Source: Incurvaria masculella
Taxonomy: Eukaryota; Arthropoda; Insecta; Lepidoptera; Incurvariidae
Assembly (NCBI GenBank): GCA_946894095.1
Contig: OX335651.1
Span: forward strand, 1,696,501-1,760,500
Direction of reading: 5' to 3'
DNA: 64,000 nucleotides
Shown piece after piece: positions 43,921 through 55,573 of this stretch. Position 1 is the stretch's first letter; every line of letters starts with the position of its first letter. The translations under genes and the position numbers were made by a program. The notes under the pieces are model-generated. The model was given only the letters and a program-made list of their open reading frames with translations, searched no databases and was not told where the DNA came from.

Positions 43921-45473
43921 TTTATTTATTTATTTATTTATTTATTGGCTTACATACAGGATTGAATCACATTTAAAACAACAACAACACGTATAGTAAC
44001 AATATCATATGAAACATCCCTCAAGTAGTAAGCACAGCATGTGCTAGCAGTATTTAGAATTAACAAAATACACAAAACAAATGTAATATCAATATCAAAA
44101 TAGCAAAGAAAATTAAAATGAATAATATTACAATAAAGAAGTAACAATAAACGACAAAACTGTTTCATTTGAGTGAGTGGACAGCAACAATAAAGAAAAT
44201 AAATTAAGTTAAATTAAGTGTAAGAAAAACAAAAACAACATTAGGCTTACAATGATGCATGAATGGTCAAAAGGTAAGTGGTAACAAGCAATACTTATAT
44301 GAGTTTTTTTATACTTGATTCTAAACATGAAAAAATGTCACACTTATCCCTAAAATCGTTGCATGTTTTCAGCATTCTGTTAAGGGGAGAATGGGAACCT
44401 ATGTTCGTGCGAGATTTAACGGTCTGGAAAGGCATTCTATTTTCTAATCTACTTGTAAGACGAGGAACTTTAATATCAATTCTTTGTAGGAGGTCAGGGC
44501 AATCGATCAGTGCATTGAAAATTTTATGTATGAACATTAAGTCAGCTCGGGAACGGCGTAGCGCTAAGGTATCCATTGAGTAATACTCGAGGCGAAGTTC
44601 TGTGCTAGTGAGTGACTGACAACGATTGTCAGCAAAAGTGAGGTGGTACAAGAATCGCTTTTGCACTCTCTCGAGTCTGTCGATATGTACCTTGTAAAAA
44701 GGACTCCAGGCCGTACTGCAGTATTCCAAAACACTACGTACCAAGGAGTTATATAATAGAATGAGAGTATGTGGGCTTTTGAAAACACTTGCCTTTCTAA
44801 GGACAAAACCTAGCATTTTAAACGACTTTTTAGCAATGTAATCGATGTGAACATTAAATCTCATCGCTTGGTCGACCATAACCCCGAGATCGCGTAGACT
44901 GGTAACTTCCTGAAGAACCTCATTTGCAATCATATAGTTCCATTTAATTGGTTTGCGCTTTCGAGTGAATTTTATGTGGAAGCATTTTTGGGCATTAAGT
45001 GCCAGTTCGTTCTTTTGACACCAAGATTCTATATTGACAAGGTCATTTTGCAGAAGCTCGCAGTCCCTTGAATTTTCAACTGTCAAGTAAATCTTGAGAT
45101 CATCGGCAAATATAAGAAATTTACTATATTTAATTTTGGCAGCAATATCATTAATATAAATTAGAAAGAAGAGAGGGCCGACATGGGAACCCTGGGGTAC
45201 CCCTGATGGAACGTCAAAACTACGAGACTTGTATCCATTTATTAGGACAAGCTGTGAGCGATTGGTTAGATATGATTCACACCAACGTAAAAGAGAGCCA
45301 TGAATTCCTAATGCACCTAGTTTACGAAGGAGAATATTGTGATTTACACGATCGAAAGCTTTGCTGAAATCTGTATAGATTGCGTGTGTTTCAAGGTTTT
45401 CATCCAACCCCTTCATAACGTCGTTGCAGAAGAGTGTGAGGTTTGTCATGGTAGACTTTTTAGGCATAAACCA
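43918..45473 (-). mobile_element. 5'-truncated CR1/Jockey-type LINE
   Basis: Minus orientation. Coding remnant 44295-45473, 3' UTR 43946-44294, tail (AATA)n at 43918-43945. The truncation point near 45473 is where the RT similarity starts abruptly; sequence upstream is AT-rich flank. Confidence 0.8.
44295..45473 (-). pseudogene. LINE reverse transcriptase, partial but open
   Basis: The frame is open for 424 codons (45569-44295), but only from about residue 33 does it resemble RT: FMPKKSTMTNL, then TDFSKAFDRVNH (catalytic Asp, motif A, residue 67), SGVPQGSHVGPLFFLIYINDI (motif B), FADDLKIY (motif C, 154-157), NELALNAQKC and LRDLGVMVD. The distal part ends LVRSVLEYCSTAWSPFYKV, VPRLTSR and SPLNRMLKTCNDF. 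The lack of stops suggests a fairly young insertion. The endonuclease and ORF1 are missing, so it is a dead-on-arrival copy. The residues before position 33 are hydrophobic flank translation. Confidence 0.85.
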
Positions 45474-45796
45474 ATATAAATACATAATTTGAATGATAAG
45501 TAATATTAATAATACCAATTTAAAAATTAAAAAAATACACAAGTGCACTCCGGGAAAAATGAAATTCACGCATTAGCTTCAAGCTGCTAGTGATATAAAT
45601 AACATAATAATAATAATAATAAAAGCACTCAATCGATTCGCAAAATAATATAATTTAGAAAAAATATGATCTCTGAAATGAAGAAAATGAACAAAAACAA
45701 ACGCCTCAATTAATTACGATTACTTGCAAATGTATACACTGAGAAGAGAAATAATTCCCAAGTCTCACGTCCAAAAGGATTCTGTCCGATATAATA
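45474..45796. other. Noncoding stretch
   Basis: AT-rich, with (AAT)n near 45605. Nothing recognised. Confidence 0.4.
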
Positions 45797-46112
45797 TAAA
45801 AACCGGCCAAGTGCGAGTCGGACTCGCACACGAAGGGTTCCGTACCATCGTAAAAAAATTTTTACAAAAAAATCACGTTTTTTTGTATGGGGACCCCCTT
45901 TAATTTTAATTATTTCTTAATCTTACCTGTCTTGTTGTTATAGCGGCAAAATAAATACACATTCTGTGAAAATTTCAGCTGTCTATCTGTTACGGTTACT
46001 GAGATACAGCCCTGTGACAGACGGACGGACGGACGGACGGACGGACAGACGTTACAGCGGATGCTTAGTAATAGGATTCCGTTTTCACCCTTTGGGTACG
46101 GAACTCTAAAAA
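45797..46112 (+). repeat. ACGG-array element, full copy
   Basis: It starts AAAACCGGCCAAGTGCGAGT and ends GGTACGGAACTCTAAAAA. About six ACGG units (46019-46044), then an interrupting CAGACGTTACAGCGG. Confidence 0.85.
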
Positions 46113-46164
46113 GCGTCTGGATATGGATGGCGAAATGATATGGAAGCTTGGGAGTCTCCAAACG

Positions 46165-46530
46165 TAATTTGAACAAGCTCGATAGCTCAGTGATAGTCCG
46201 CAAATCCGCTGGTATGGTGCCTCGCTGAAAGTGGTTTCGCCAATTTTTTTCACTTTCTTTGTTACGAATGCGGGCTGTTCCATAGTTCGGACTGTAGTTA
46301 ATGTTAAAAGTGTAGTTTACCCATCCCTACAAGGTGGTAGGGGAAGAGGCCAGGGGCTTGGTAAAATCTCATTGGATGAGAAAGTGTAGTTTCAACGGCA
46401 ATGGTAAATTGTCCGTGTTTTCATCCAGTTAAATGTCGCTGTGCTCATATAGGTAAGGTCCTATAATTATACCTAATTCCTTCGGATATGCAGTGTGTTT
46501 TGGTATTAGCCGTCTTTCCGATGCGTCTGT
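46165..46530 (+). mobile_element. tRNA-headed SINE, degenerate head
   Basis: Plus orientation. The head has TAGCTCAGTGATAG (A-box-like) but no good B box. The linker is CACTTTCTTTGTTACGAATG. The body has GGTGGTAGGG, TTTCAACGGCAATGG, TTTTCATCCAGTTAAATGTC and CTAATTCCTTCGGATATGC (tRNA-type variant), ending GGTATTAGCCGTC. Confidence 0.65.
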
Positions 46531-47845
46531 GTCCCTCAACAGAAGTAGCCGGATAAAAACGCCCATTACGAATCCCCACATTTTTTAACACAGACCTGTC
46601 ACTGTTATATTTCTGGTGCGGTGTCGCAGAATCCAATGAGGTGTAAGCATTATTTAAAACCCTTTTTCGCAGACATACTACATGAATGAATGACATCCGG
46701 TAGTGACCCGTTCGCGCATCGTAAAGATTGACATTTGGGTCAATATTTATGCATCGATAACCCGCGGTATGATAATGTGCGATAAGCAGTTCCTAGGTAT
46801 GTGGGATTTCCATGAACGTCGCTGCTATCAGTGAGACCAACAAAAAAAACACTTCATCGTTGCACAGTTCATTACACGAGGCACGTAGCTGATTGCGTTA
46901 AAACATTTCAAATATAATAAGAACATTTAAACAAGTATTTAAGATACACAAAGTAAACTGATCTGATGCCAAAACCAGTGATTTGTAAAAGGTAAGGATA
47001 TGCCCTTTTATTAAATTTTGCCGCCTGTTGCAGTATTCCGATATTTTCGTCTTTCTTTGCGTTTTTTATGTAATTTTTTCACGGTTTTATTTAGGTATAC
47101 GCACTTTTTTCTAAGTAAGAAATACTAATAAAACAATATTTTATTTTTAATATTTCTCCATCGAAATTTTGGCAGATACGCATTGCATGAGGTGCGGACG
47201 AAACATAAACAAATATACTTAATACGAAACCCCAACGCAAGTTTTGACTGTATCGTCCAAGAAATGCTCACCTGCTCCTACTACGTTGGTAAACGATAAC
47301 AAGAACAATACATGAGTATGTATGCTTTTTTTCCAAAGTAGTGGAGGTTAATAAAAAAATATTACATGTTTAAGATATGCCAGTCGAAGTTTTGCCAGAT
47401 ATGCAATGAATGAGGTAAAGACAAATATATAATACGAAACCTGAAAACGACCAAGACACACTCGCATGCTCGTGCAACGTTATTAGACCATAACAATAAA
47501 AATATAAGTAAACAAACACAACAATATTTCGTAGACAATATAGCCAGAGTCAAAGCTCTGTGGTCAAAGGAGGACACACACCGAATGCATGTCAGTGCAA
47601 GTTGCTCTGAGTGCGTTCGTTACAGTCGGATTGGTAATAACTTTGTAAATAGGCCAATCATTGAGTGCAGTTCGCGTGCATGTTTGTCTGCGGTAATCAC
47701 TGTGGTACCGACCCACTTTCGGCCCTATTGGATAATTAATGACCCCGAGGAGTCACTCTAACAATGACGGCATGAAGTCATTAAAAACCACACACGACAG
47801 TAGTCCAAGTACTCGATGCACCGTTGACTGAATTTTATACTTTAT
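46531..47845. other. Noncoding stretch
   Basis: AT-rich. No gene or repeat recognised. Confidence 0.4.
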
Positions 47846-47966
47846 CAGTCGTATTCAGAGAGCACCTGTCAATACTATCAAAACGAGATTAGCACCGGAC
47901 TAACCATACTTAAAACCGGTTTAGTCCGGCGGATTAAAGCCAGTTTACCCACTCTGAATTATTGAC
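47846..47966. mobile_element. TTCAGAGTG-family palindromic MITE, copy 4
   Basis: Left CAGTCGTATTCAGAGAGCAC, interior GGACTAACCAT...AAACCGGTTTAGTCCG, right CCCACTCTGAATTATTGAC. Confidence 0.7.
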
Positions 47967-48289
47967 AATTCATTTAGATTTCGTGTGCTATGTTTTCAAG
48001 AGTAGGCCACAGTTATACCCTATAATAGGAATCGAAATTTGTGAAATAAGGATTGTATCATTTTTATCTTGATATTTATTAGGTGTTGCAGCCCATTATG
48101 AAACATCTTTCATTATGCAATTTAATAGCATCGAAAAAAAAAGAATTCCAATAAATAATATAATGTAAATTAAATTAAATTGTAGGCGCAGTTACGCATA
48201 GTTTCGTTTCTATGTAAACTTTCCATTATTACGAAAAAATCCAGGTCTGATCACACAATCCAGGAACGAGGCATGCACGGAGATAGTTA

Positions 48290-48455
48290 CCTTACTTTTC
48301 AGTTACTACGCCTCAAGGTTGCCTGGAAGATATCACTCTTAGTGTTAAGTCTACCTTTGTGCAATTTTGTTGTTGTTTTTAATTGTTCTTGTAATTTTAT
48401 TTGTTTTCTATATCGCACAATAAAGAATTTATTCATTGATTCATTCGAGGTCAAA
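48290..48455 (+). repeat. LINE 3' UTR fragment (RTE-like tail)
   Basis: CAAGGTTGCCTGGAAGATAT, CACTCTTAGTGTTAAG, TTGTTGTTGTTTTTAATTG and CACAATAAAGAATTTATTC, ending in ATTCATTGATTCATT short repeats. This resembles the conserved 3' end of a common insect LINE (GGCTGGAAGAGATCG...TTGTTG...CAATAAAG), recalled from memory. No coding part. Confidence 0.6.
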
Positions 48456-48539
48456 CGCCAAAATTCGCGTAACGTTCGCAATCAAAAAGTCTCATCATGG
48501 CCGTAGCAAGTCGCGTCTGCGTATTAATAAAATATCAAT

Positions 48540-48700
48540 AATTGCGTCTCGCAGTGCGGCCACCGCCGCGCCGCCGCTGGCACCGACTTGTCAGCTGAAT
48601 CGTAAAACTATAACCGTTCACCCCGCATCCTTCCTTGAAACTTGCTGCCCGCGCGCCGCCCGCCCAGCACCGCCCTGGGGGGCCGCGCAAATATAGCGGG
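48540..48700. other. GC-rich island
   Basis: CpG-rich (CCACCGCCGCGCCGCCGC; CCCGCGCGCCGCCCGCCC). Single-copy in the window. A frame at 48436-48696 is composition driven. A promoter or enhancer is possible, with no direct evidence. Confidence 0.4.
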
Positions 48701-49415
48701 GCTTAGACAAACCGTTCTCACCCTTTCGTTTCTTTATGTGAAACTAGCAGTGTGAATATGGAAAATAATACCAAATTTTATAAGTGTGTGATGTATTAAA
48801 ATTCAGTTTTAACTACACAAGCTAATAAAAAGATCTTGTGTGGATTTCGGCTGTAAAAACTGAACTTTTACCACGTATGTGCAAAAAAAAAAAATAAGAC
48901 CATTTTAGGTTCATAAGAAAACAAGATTTACAGATATGCACAAATTATTATTTTATTATTTAAACTGAAACCAATATTCTGTACAAAATATCAATTATAG
49001 AATACAATTTTCTACATGAAAATATTTACATAAACATTATTTGAGTATTAAATTACAACATTTATGGAAGCTTCGTACTTATGCGTGTATTACGAAACAC
49101 TATAAAATTGTCTTAAGATGAATATCGAATCGTAAAATGTGAACGTGGCCCTAAGATCTGGCACGTTACCTCAAAATAATCGTTAATTTATTTCAAGTGT
49201 TGCGCGCGGTCTCGCCGTTTATTGCTCTGCACCTATGTAGCTTCTCGCAACTGGCTGATCGCTGTAGTCTCGATAGAACGTACGGATGTTCATACATACA
49301 TAAAACTAGTTTGGACTGGTTAAAGTCAGTTTAGATTTTGAAAAATGAACACCTACTGCTTCATTGCTTTTTTTTTTCAAGTATGAAATTTAAGTGACCT
49401 TGTTTTTAATTTACA
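48701..49415. other. Noncoding stretch
   Basis: AT-rich. Nothing recognised. Confidence 0.4.
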
Positions 49416-49789
49416 GAAGAGCGTTGCGATTTGAAACCCTTCTGGCGGGAATTCTATCTTTCAGTTGGAATTCTGCCCAAGTATGAGTAGAATTAAAACT
49501 GGATCCCATTTCAATAAATAAAGCTATTACGTGCTTGGGAAATGCTTTACTATTCGAAAAAAGTCTTCTTGATAGGTTAGTTGTTGCTAGCACAGAAGAA
49601 AATATTTCTTATCTATCATGTTTATTTTGTGTTGGTAAACAAATTATAGAAATGATTACATGCACTAAAATGTATATGAATGTCAAATCAAAATTAAATA
49701 TTCCTTACTCCAATTTTATAACAGACAATAGCACTTATATTAAGAATGATTTTAACATAATTGTAAACAAGGTTTCAGTCCAAAACTAA
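49416..49789 (+). pseudogene. Possible exon or pseudo-exon, unrecognised
   Basis: A pyrimidine-rich tract ending TTTTTAATTTACAG sits just before 49417, as at a 3' splice site. From 49418 one frame reads RALRFETLLAGILSFSWNSA, then a TGA (about 49487), then continues open through KLDPISINKAITCLGNALLF, LLDRLVVASTEENISYLSCL to the stop at 49787-49789. The composition is protein-like, unlike the neighbouring AT-rich frames. I do not recognise a family. The internal stop argues for a pseudogene or a chance frame. Confidence 0.25.
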
Positions 49790-49984
49790 TTGATTAGTTT
49801 TCCCCAAAAACGGGCACATTATCCAGTTATACCGGACGTTAACGGAGGCATGGTCCAAACGGTAATCAGGTATTCCTTGGCATTTTTGGAGCAAGAAAGG
49901 TGCATACTATTTTGTTGTACGACTTAAAAAAATTCGTCCTTCCCAAAACTTTGTGTGCTTACAAAAATGTATGGAGAGGAAGAT

Positions 49985-50345
49985 ATTTCTATGGCACACC
50001 CACCGTCGTCATATTAGCTCAAAACACCGCATACCCAAAGGAATTAGGTGCCATGCCAGGACACAGCTTAATTGAACTGGATCGAAAACATGGACAACTT
50101 TTCATTACTGTTTCGACCATCTTATCATCAAATGCGATAGTACCAACCCGGGCGGGTTTAAACCCACCACCTAGTAGGGGAAGGGGACCTACAGTTTCAG
50201 ATGAGTTCCGAACCGTGGAACAGCCCGTAATTTATAACGAAATGCTTATCCAACTCAAACAAATAAAGAAAGTGGTGCATGGACGGTGCGGGAATCCTTT
50301 GGTATGGAAGGTAAATCCCCGTGCCCCTGAGCTAAGATCCGCATG
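49985..50345 (-). mobile_element. tRNA-type SINE, degenerate
   Basis: Minus orientation. Body words CATATTAGCTCAAAACACCG, GGAATTAGGTGCCATGCCAG, TTTCGACCATCTTATCATCA and TACCAACCCGGGCGGGTTTA, then the linker (ACGAAATGCTTATCCAACTC, AGAAAGTGGTGCATG). The head has lost a clear B box. tRNA-type variant (CCCAAAGGAATTAG). Confidence 0.65.
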
Positions 50346-50782
50346 CGCCGGCGCAGACCACAACTACAAAAGAAAATGAACCCAAAAAACCTACGGGCAT
50401 GTGGCTGCGTAGTGCCGTTTCGACTTGCTTTATAGCTTATTTTCCACGTGATAAACTCCAATATGAACGCCTTCAGATATTTATAACCTGCTTTACGATT
50501 CAGCCGATACACTCGGTCCAGACGCTATTTGATTGATTCCAGACTTTACTGCGTCGCTGCTCTTCCCGGGTTCTCCGGGCGCAAGCGCGCCATTGCTTCA
50601 ATGCCTTCTGTTTATACTGTACATCAGGTATTGTACAGTTGTAGCAGGTATTGTATGCACAATTAGTTGTATTGCTGGTACAACGCAATGCTTGCTAATT
50701 CAAAACGAAACTTGTTAATGCGAAATTCCCATAGCAATTTTACCACTGTTGGTTATTTTGCAATGTTAGGCGCTTACGTCAA
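50346..50782. other. Noncoding stretch
   Basis: No gene recognised. Repeated GTACAG/GTATTG words at 50620-50660. Confidence 0.35.
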
Positions 50783-51084
50783 AAAACCGGCCAAGTGCGA
50801 GTCGGACTCGCACACGAAGGGTTCCGTACCATCGTAGAAAAAAAAAACAAAAAAACACGTTTTTTGTATGGGAGCCCCCTTTAATTTTAATAATTTTTTA
50901 ATCTTACCTATTTGTTGTTATAGCGGCAAAATAAATACACACTCTGTGAAAATTTCAGCTGTCTACCTGTTACGGTTACTGAGATACAGCCCTGTGACAG
51001 AAGGACAGACGGACGGACGGACGGATAGCGGAGACTTAGTAATAGGGTTCCGTTTTCACCCTTTGGGTACGGAACCCTAAAAAC
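50783..51084 (+). repeat. ACGG-array element, full copy with short array
   Basis: It starts AAAAAACCGGCCAAGTGCGA and ends GGTACGGAACCCTAAAAA. The array is only about four units (51010-51025), the shortest among full copies. Confidence 0.85.
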
Positions 51085-51636
51085 GTCACCGTCAGCCGTC
51101 ATCGTCACGTGAACGTTCGCTTTCCGCGGCGCCACACATTTTTCGTTTTATTACACTTTTTTTTTATTTTGAAGATTTATCTTTTTTCGGAGCTAACATT
51201 TCGAAAGCAAAAGCCAAAAAAGGACGGTCGATTTTCGAGAGATATTCTGAAATTCCCCCGCAGGAAGCTGTGCTGTATTTTCACTTATGCTGCATTATTT
51301 TCCATCCGTTGTTTAGCTTATATTTGTCCGGGTTGACGTCATTTGCGGCTACATTTGCCTTGGAATATAAGAGTATAGAAAACACTGTCAATTAATTTAG
51401 ACCGATCGGTAAAAAAATAATATTAGAATCAAAAGACAGAGTTAAATGATTCTATGATAAGATGATTTGGACATTAAGAACGAATGTGAATGAGTGATGA
51501 AAGAATATTAAAGTATATATAGACAATAAAATAAAAAAATAACATAATTGTGCGCATTTAGGTGAACCGAACATGCCTGACGACCGAGAATCATTTACCA
51601 TGAGCAGATATTTAAGACATACGTAGAATTCCAATT
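51085..51636. other. Noncoding stretch
   Basis: AT-rich apart from 51085-51135. Nothing recognised. Confidence 0.35.
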
Positions 51637-52187
51637 TTAAGGTGGCCCAACCCGGCCGGACTAACTCATTCGCGGGCATGGTACAAAACCGTGCTGTTGC
51701 GCTCTGGGACCTTCTCTGTTTCAAAGAATAAGACAGGCTCCGTGATGAGGAAGATGCAACATGTCCACAAAAAAGACAATGCGCATAGTGTATGATTTGG
51801 TAAGATTTACGAAAATTTTAATTACAAAACGACTTATAGCTAAAAGTAAACCACGAGCGGTGTTATTAAAAAATCTAACAAAAACCAAATAGATTATAAA
51901 TCTTGATTAAACAAGCTAAGTCTGATGACTAATCTTTTTAAGATGTTCTTACTCTATCATTGCGTAATCCACCTCCAAAGTTATTGTATAAAACGCGCGA
52001 AAAATTTGAACTTTCGGACCTTATAACTTAGAAACCAAACAGAATTTTACAATTCCAACGGTCATCAGACATCTAGTTCGATCAAATAAAGCTATTTTGA
52101 GCAAAATTTGGGATCTCTGACAAGAAATATGGGCGTGATCTTCTTTCCCCGTTTGTATGGGGAGTTGAGCGGGTTGGGCCACCTTAA
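51637..52187. mobile_element. TTAA MITE family A, copy 4
   Basis: TTAA flanks. Left GGTGGCCCAACCCGGCC, right CGGGTTGGGCCACC, a near-perfect terminal pair. The interior matches copies 1-3. Confidence 0.85.
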
Positions 52188-52439
52188 GAGCATGCATGAA
52201 GATATGCTAGTTGAAGAAGTGAGAGAATTTGCTCTACCATAGAGGTAGGCAGAGGCCTCCGGGGAAACGGCATGAATTGGTCTTTCATCCCTCGTTTTCA
52301 TTCCATCACGTCGACACCAATGGTATCATTCAACATTTATACAAAATGACGTCATCAACTCGTCAAGGGATCTTCCGTATAATTCCGACCCAATTGCGCG
52401 ACATCGGAGTAGCCATGCACATTCGGCGCGGCGATGTTT

Positions 52440-52600
52440 ATGCATGGGGTCGGCATTCCCCCATAACTCGGAGCGATTTACGAACGCGACGGTCGACAGT
52501 CGCGGGCGCAGCGCGGCGGCGGCGAAGCGGCCGGCAGCTACCTATCAGTCGACACATCTCCGGCGACGGCGTCGCTCGCATTCGCAGCAAGCGTGCAGAC
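52440..52600. other. GC-rich island
   Basis: CpG-dense (GCGCAGCGCGGCGGCGGCGA; CCGGCGACGGCGTCGCTCGC), single-copy in the window. No domain in any frame. Confidence 0.4.
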
Positions 52601-54062
52601 ACGGCAAAACTGGCTCTAGCGAAACTATTTGATAGGACAAGGTGCCGAGTATGAGAGGTGAGGTCAGGACCTTACATAAGAAGCTCCCAACAATGGCCCA
52701 AGTTGCGTGTAACTTCGAAGGGCGGGGGGATATCATGCTTGAAGGATCCCAGGTTATACTTTCCGAAAAATACCTCGACATTCCAAAGTTTAACGACACT
52801 ATTGATAATGGATCGAAAATATCGATTGGTTCTAATAATGGGATTGTAATGAACGTGTGCATTCTCAGCCTGCTCCGCGTTGAACGATGGTAGAAAGAGG
52901 ACGAAGCAATGGCGTTACGCAGCTCTCACGAGAATTATCCATGGTATAGATGATAGAACACAAAGAGAGACCCTACATCCCTTCGAAATTGGAGCATCTC
53001 TAAATTCTGAAATACCTCGGCACTGAATCGAATCCAAGTAGCCAAGCAGATCCCGCAAACCTCGCTCAAGACCTCACTTTACTCTAAAGCCCATACACCG
53101 CAAATATAGAAAAAAAATTACATCTCATTCTGTCATATTGACGCAAACCATAGAGTAAAAGAGACTGAGGAATTCCTTGTCTTTCCAGATTATGTAATCA
53201 TTTGATAGGAAACAATCGTACGTAAGCCCATAACGAGGTCGCGCATGGGGCGTATCAATTATATTAATGATTCATTTCTCTCTCTTCTTCAGCGTCCCAT
53301 TATATTTTTGAGTACCCGGCTGAAATTCCGGAAACATCAGGAACAATATATGACTTGAATCAGAATAATCTTATTCTTATATTTCACTAATGCCAACTTT
53401 GTGTTATGGGTCTGGCAATCCATATATTCGCACTATTAAATCTCTTTGGGGTCTAGGGGCTCGTCAAATATAGGTTATGCAGAAATATAGACAGATTCGA
53501 AAGGGGTATTTTTCTGTACACGAAACTGAGCCTTATTTTAGTTTTAACTTTATTATTTATTTTTCTTTATATCATTCTTGAACCAACAGGTGGCTGGGAA
53601 GTGTTTATTGGAATATCTCTTCGTTATATCGTCCACTATCGTCTGGTTTGGCCGCTTCTAGCACATCGCTACACCCACGCCGCCGGCCGATCGGTTGTTC
53701 ACCCGAGCCATGTAAATGTACCGACGGCGGCAGTGCGGTGCCCGCTATCCACAACACTTGCCAATCTTTTATAAGACTCCCTCAGACCCACGGTGGCTTC
53801 GTTTTTCCTTTTGCATTTCGTTGTAGAGTTAATTCATTGCCTCTTACGTTTTGGATTCTCTGCGCAGCACTTTTCCGTCAATTTGGGTTGCACAGCTGCA
53901 GAATAGTACCTACTTCTTCGTTGGTTGAAGTTTGTTATATTGCATATTGTATAAGCGCAGTGCAAATAAATTTCATTTGACCATATCCAGTCACATAAAA
54001 ACCACCCTACCGAATATGATGGGTGGGACCCGTAGTAAAATTTTGTTTTGTATTGTACTTAT
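52601..54062. other. Unassigned stretch
   Basis: Contains two modest + frames. 52651-52893 runs from MRGEVRTLHKKLPTMAQVAC; 53648-53980 is Ser/Pro/Cys-rich. Neither has a domain I know, and no splice or promoter context stands out. Treated as noncoding. Confidence 0.3.
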
Positions 54063-54142
54063 TAGGGTTCCGTACCCAAAGGGTGCCCACGGAACGCCAT
54101 TAATTTACGAAACCTTACGTATTGACAGGTGGCCGGTTTTTA
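54063..54142 (-). repeat. ACGG-array element, internally deleted
   Basis: Reverse orientation. AGGGTTCCGTACCCAAAGGG joins after about 50 bases to GACAGGTGGCCGGTTTTTAA. The array and middle are missing. Confidence 0.55.
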
Positions 54143-54387
54143 ATATAATACGCCTGTCGAAGATGCTATGAAGCGTCCTGTTATTGCACCATTTAATTCA
54201 GAATCTCTTTCTCGTATAATGTCGATTTTGCAGTAGAAGGAATATAACATATTTAAAAAAAATAACCCTTCTTCTGGCGCAGTTGGGTAACATGATTTGA
54301 ATTCACTCTCGTAATAACGACGATGGGTTATTTAGCGATTAATGATGTTAACAAACTCTCAATGCTGTCATGGGATTTTTTTGTATA
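54143..54387. other. Short noncoding stretch
   Basis: Contains CCCTTCTTCTGGCGCAGTTG (54268-54287), the same repeat end as at 38410. Confidence 0.35.
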
Positions 54388-54565
54388 ACTTGGGCATGAA
54401 TGGCTGATACCACACCTACTGTCATGATATTAGCCCAATACACCACATAGGAACTGACTGACTCGCCAGGACTTTTCTAATATTGCACGGCTACATGGGA
54501 TTGGATATAAAAAACGGAACATTTACATTTCCCCTTCGACCATATTTCATTCATGGCACCAACCC
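54388..54565 (-). mobile_element. SINE 3' part, 5S-type body
   Basis: Minus orientation. CTGATACCACACCTACTGTC, then CACATAGGAACTGAC, GCACGGCTACATGGGATTGG and CCCCTTCGACCATATTTCAT. The head is absent. Confidence 0.6.
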
Positions 54566-54779
54566 AGATGCCATCAACGGTATCTTTTACGACTCATCTT
54601 TTAGTCGTCGCTCAAGCATACACGGGACAAAATATAGTGGGACCACTTGTATTATTTTTAAGTACCGACCCAAACAGTACCGACTCTTCGGAATTTGCAG
54701 CACCTCAGCTTTATACAAAACAAAAAGCACACATTCCTATAATGCACGCCATGCCAGGCGTAGTGTTATGTAGAGTAGA
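54566..54779. other. Noncoding stretch
   Basis: Nothing recognised. Confidence 0.35.
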
Positions 54780-55060
54780 CGGGCATTGCCGGACGGTGGG
54801 TGCGCAAGCGTGCACACAGGTGAGTGTCGCGGGTAGTGTGGGCGTGTGCGGTGTGCGGCGGTGTGTAGAGACGGGAGCGTGTGGTGTGGAGGCGTGTAGA
54901 GACGGGAGTGCGGGGTGTGAGTGCTCGCGCTGTCTGACTCTGCCGCATTCCCGGCCGCAGCGTTCCGATGCCACGCGCCCGCGCAACGCGGTTTAATTGC
55001 TGCGATGACCCTCTGGCGTCGCTCGCGTGTCGCTCGGCTGCCGTAGGTGAAAGCCGCATG
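54780..55060. other. GC-rich island with GTGTG/GGAGCGTG runs
   Basis: Imperfect direct repeats of GTGTAGAGACGGGAG (54864-54878; 54894-54908) lie within a GTGTGCGGTGTGCGG-rich stretch. Four overlapping frames on two strands result from the bias. Not coding. Confidence 0.5.
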
Positions 55061-55377
55061 CATCACGTCTTCTCTCGGAAGGGTTGGCGAGGGATACAAT
55101 CACTGAATACTTTCTAACTTCTTTCAAGTTACAGTTCCTCGAATATGCTCTTACATTTATGTTGCAACGTAGCACTTCTCCAATCTGAACTTTAGTAAAA
55201 GTCATTTGAAGAATATCGATACTGAAGTTACAGTTTCAGTTATGTAACTAATTGAATGATTTAATGGAATATTATCTACTGATTGTGCACAGGATAGTCT
55301 ACGTACTAAAAAAATACAATTGGGTTCACTGCATTTCTTCATAATATGTCGTAAAAGGCGACTAGGAGATTCATCGT

Positions 55378-55573
55378 CCGTGGCTCGGATTCCGTGTTAA
55401 ACTGTAGATACTTGAAGCGGCAATGAAATTATAATTTGGTTTTCCGTCCAGTTCAATGTATCCGTGCAATATAAGGGAGGTCCTGGCATGGGGCCTAGTT
55501 TATATACGGTGTGTTACTCTAATTAATATCACCAGAGAAGTGTGGCATAAGCTATGCGTGTCCAGTTAGATAA
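55378..55573 (+). mobile_element. SINE body fragment, 5S-type
   Basis: Plus orientation. GTGGCTCGGATTCCGTGTTA (the 5S-type junction word), then a deletion to TTGAAGCGGCAATGAAATTA, GTCCAGTTCAATGTATCCGT, GGTCCTGGCATGGGGCCTAG and GTGTCCAGTTAGATAAC. Confidence 0.65.

Noticed and set aside
45474..45569. N-terminal hydrophobic segment of the RT frame as a signal or membrane segment
   Set aside because: RT similarity starts abruptly after it, at a 5'-truncation point; it is translated AT-rich flank.
54711..55099. Overlapping His/Thr/Pro-rich frames
   Set aside because: Low-complexity GTGTG and GGGAGCG repeats explain them on both strands.
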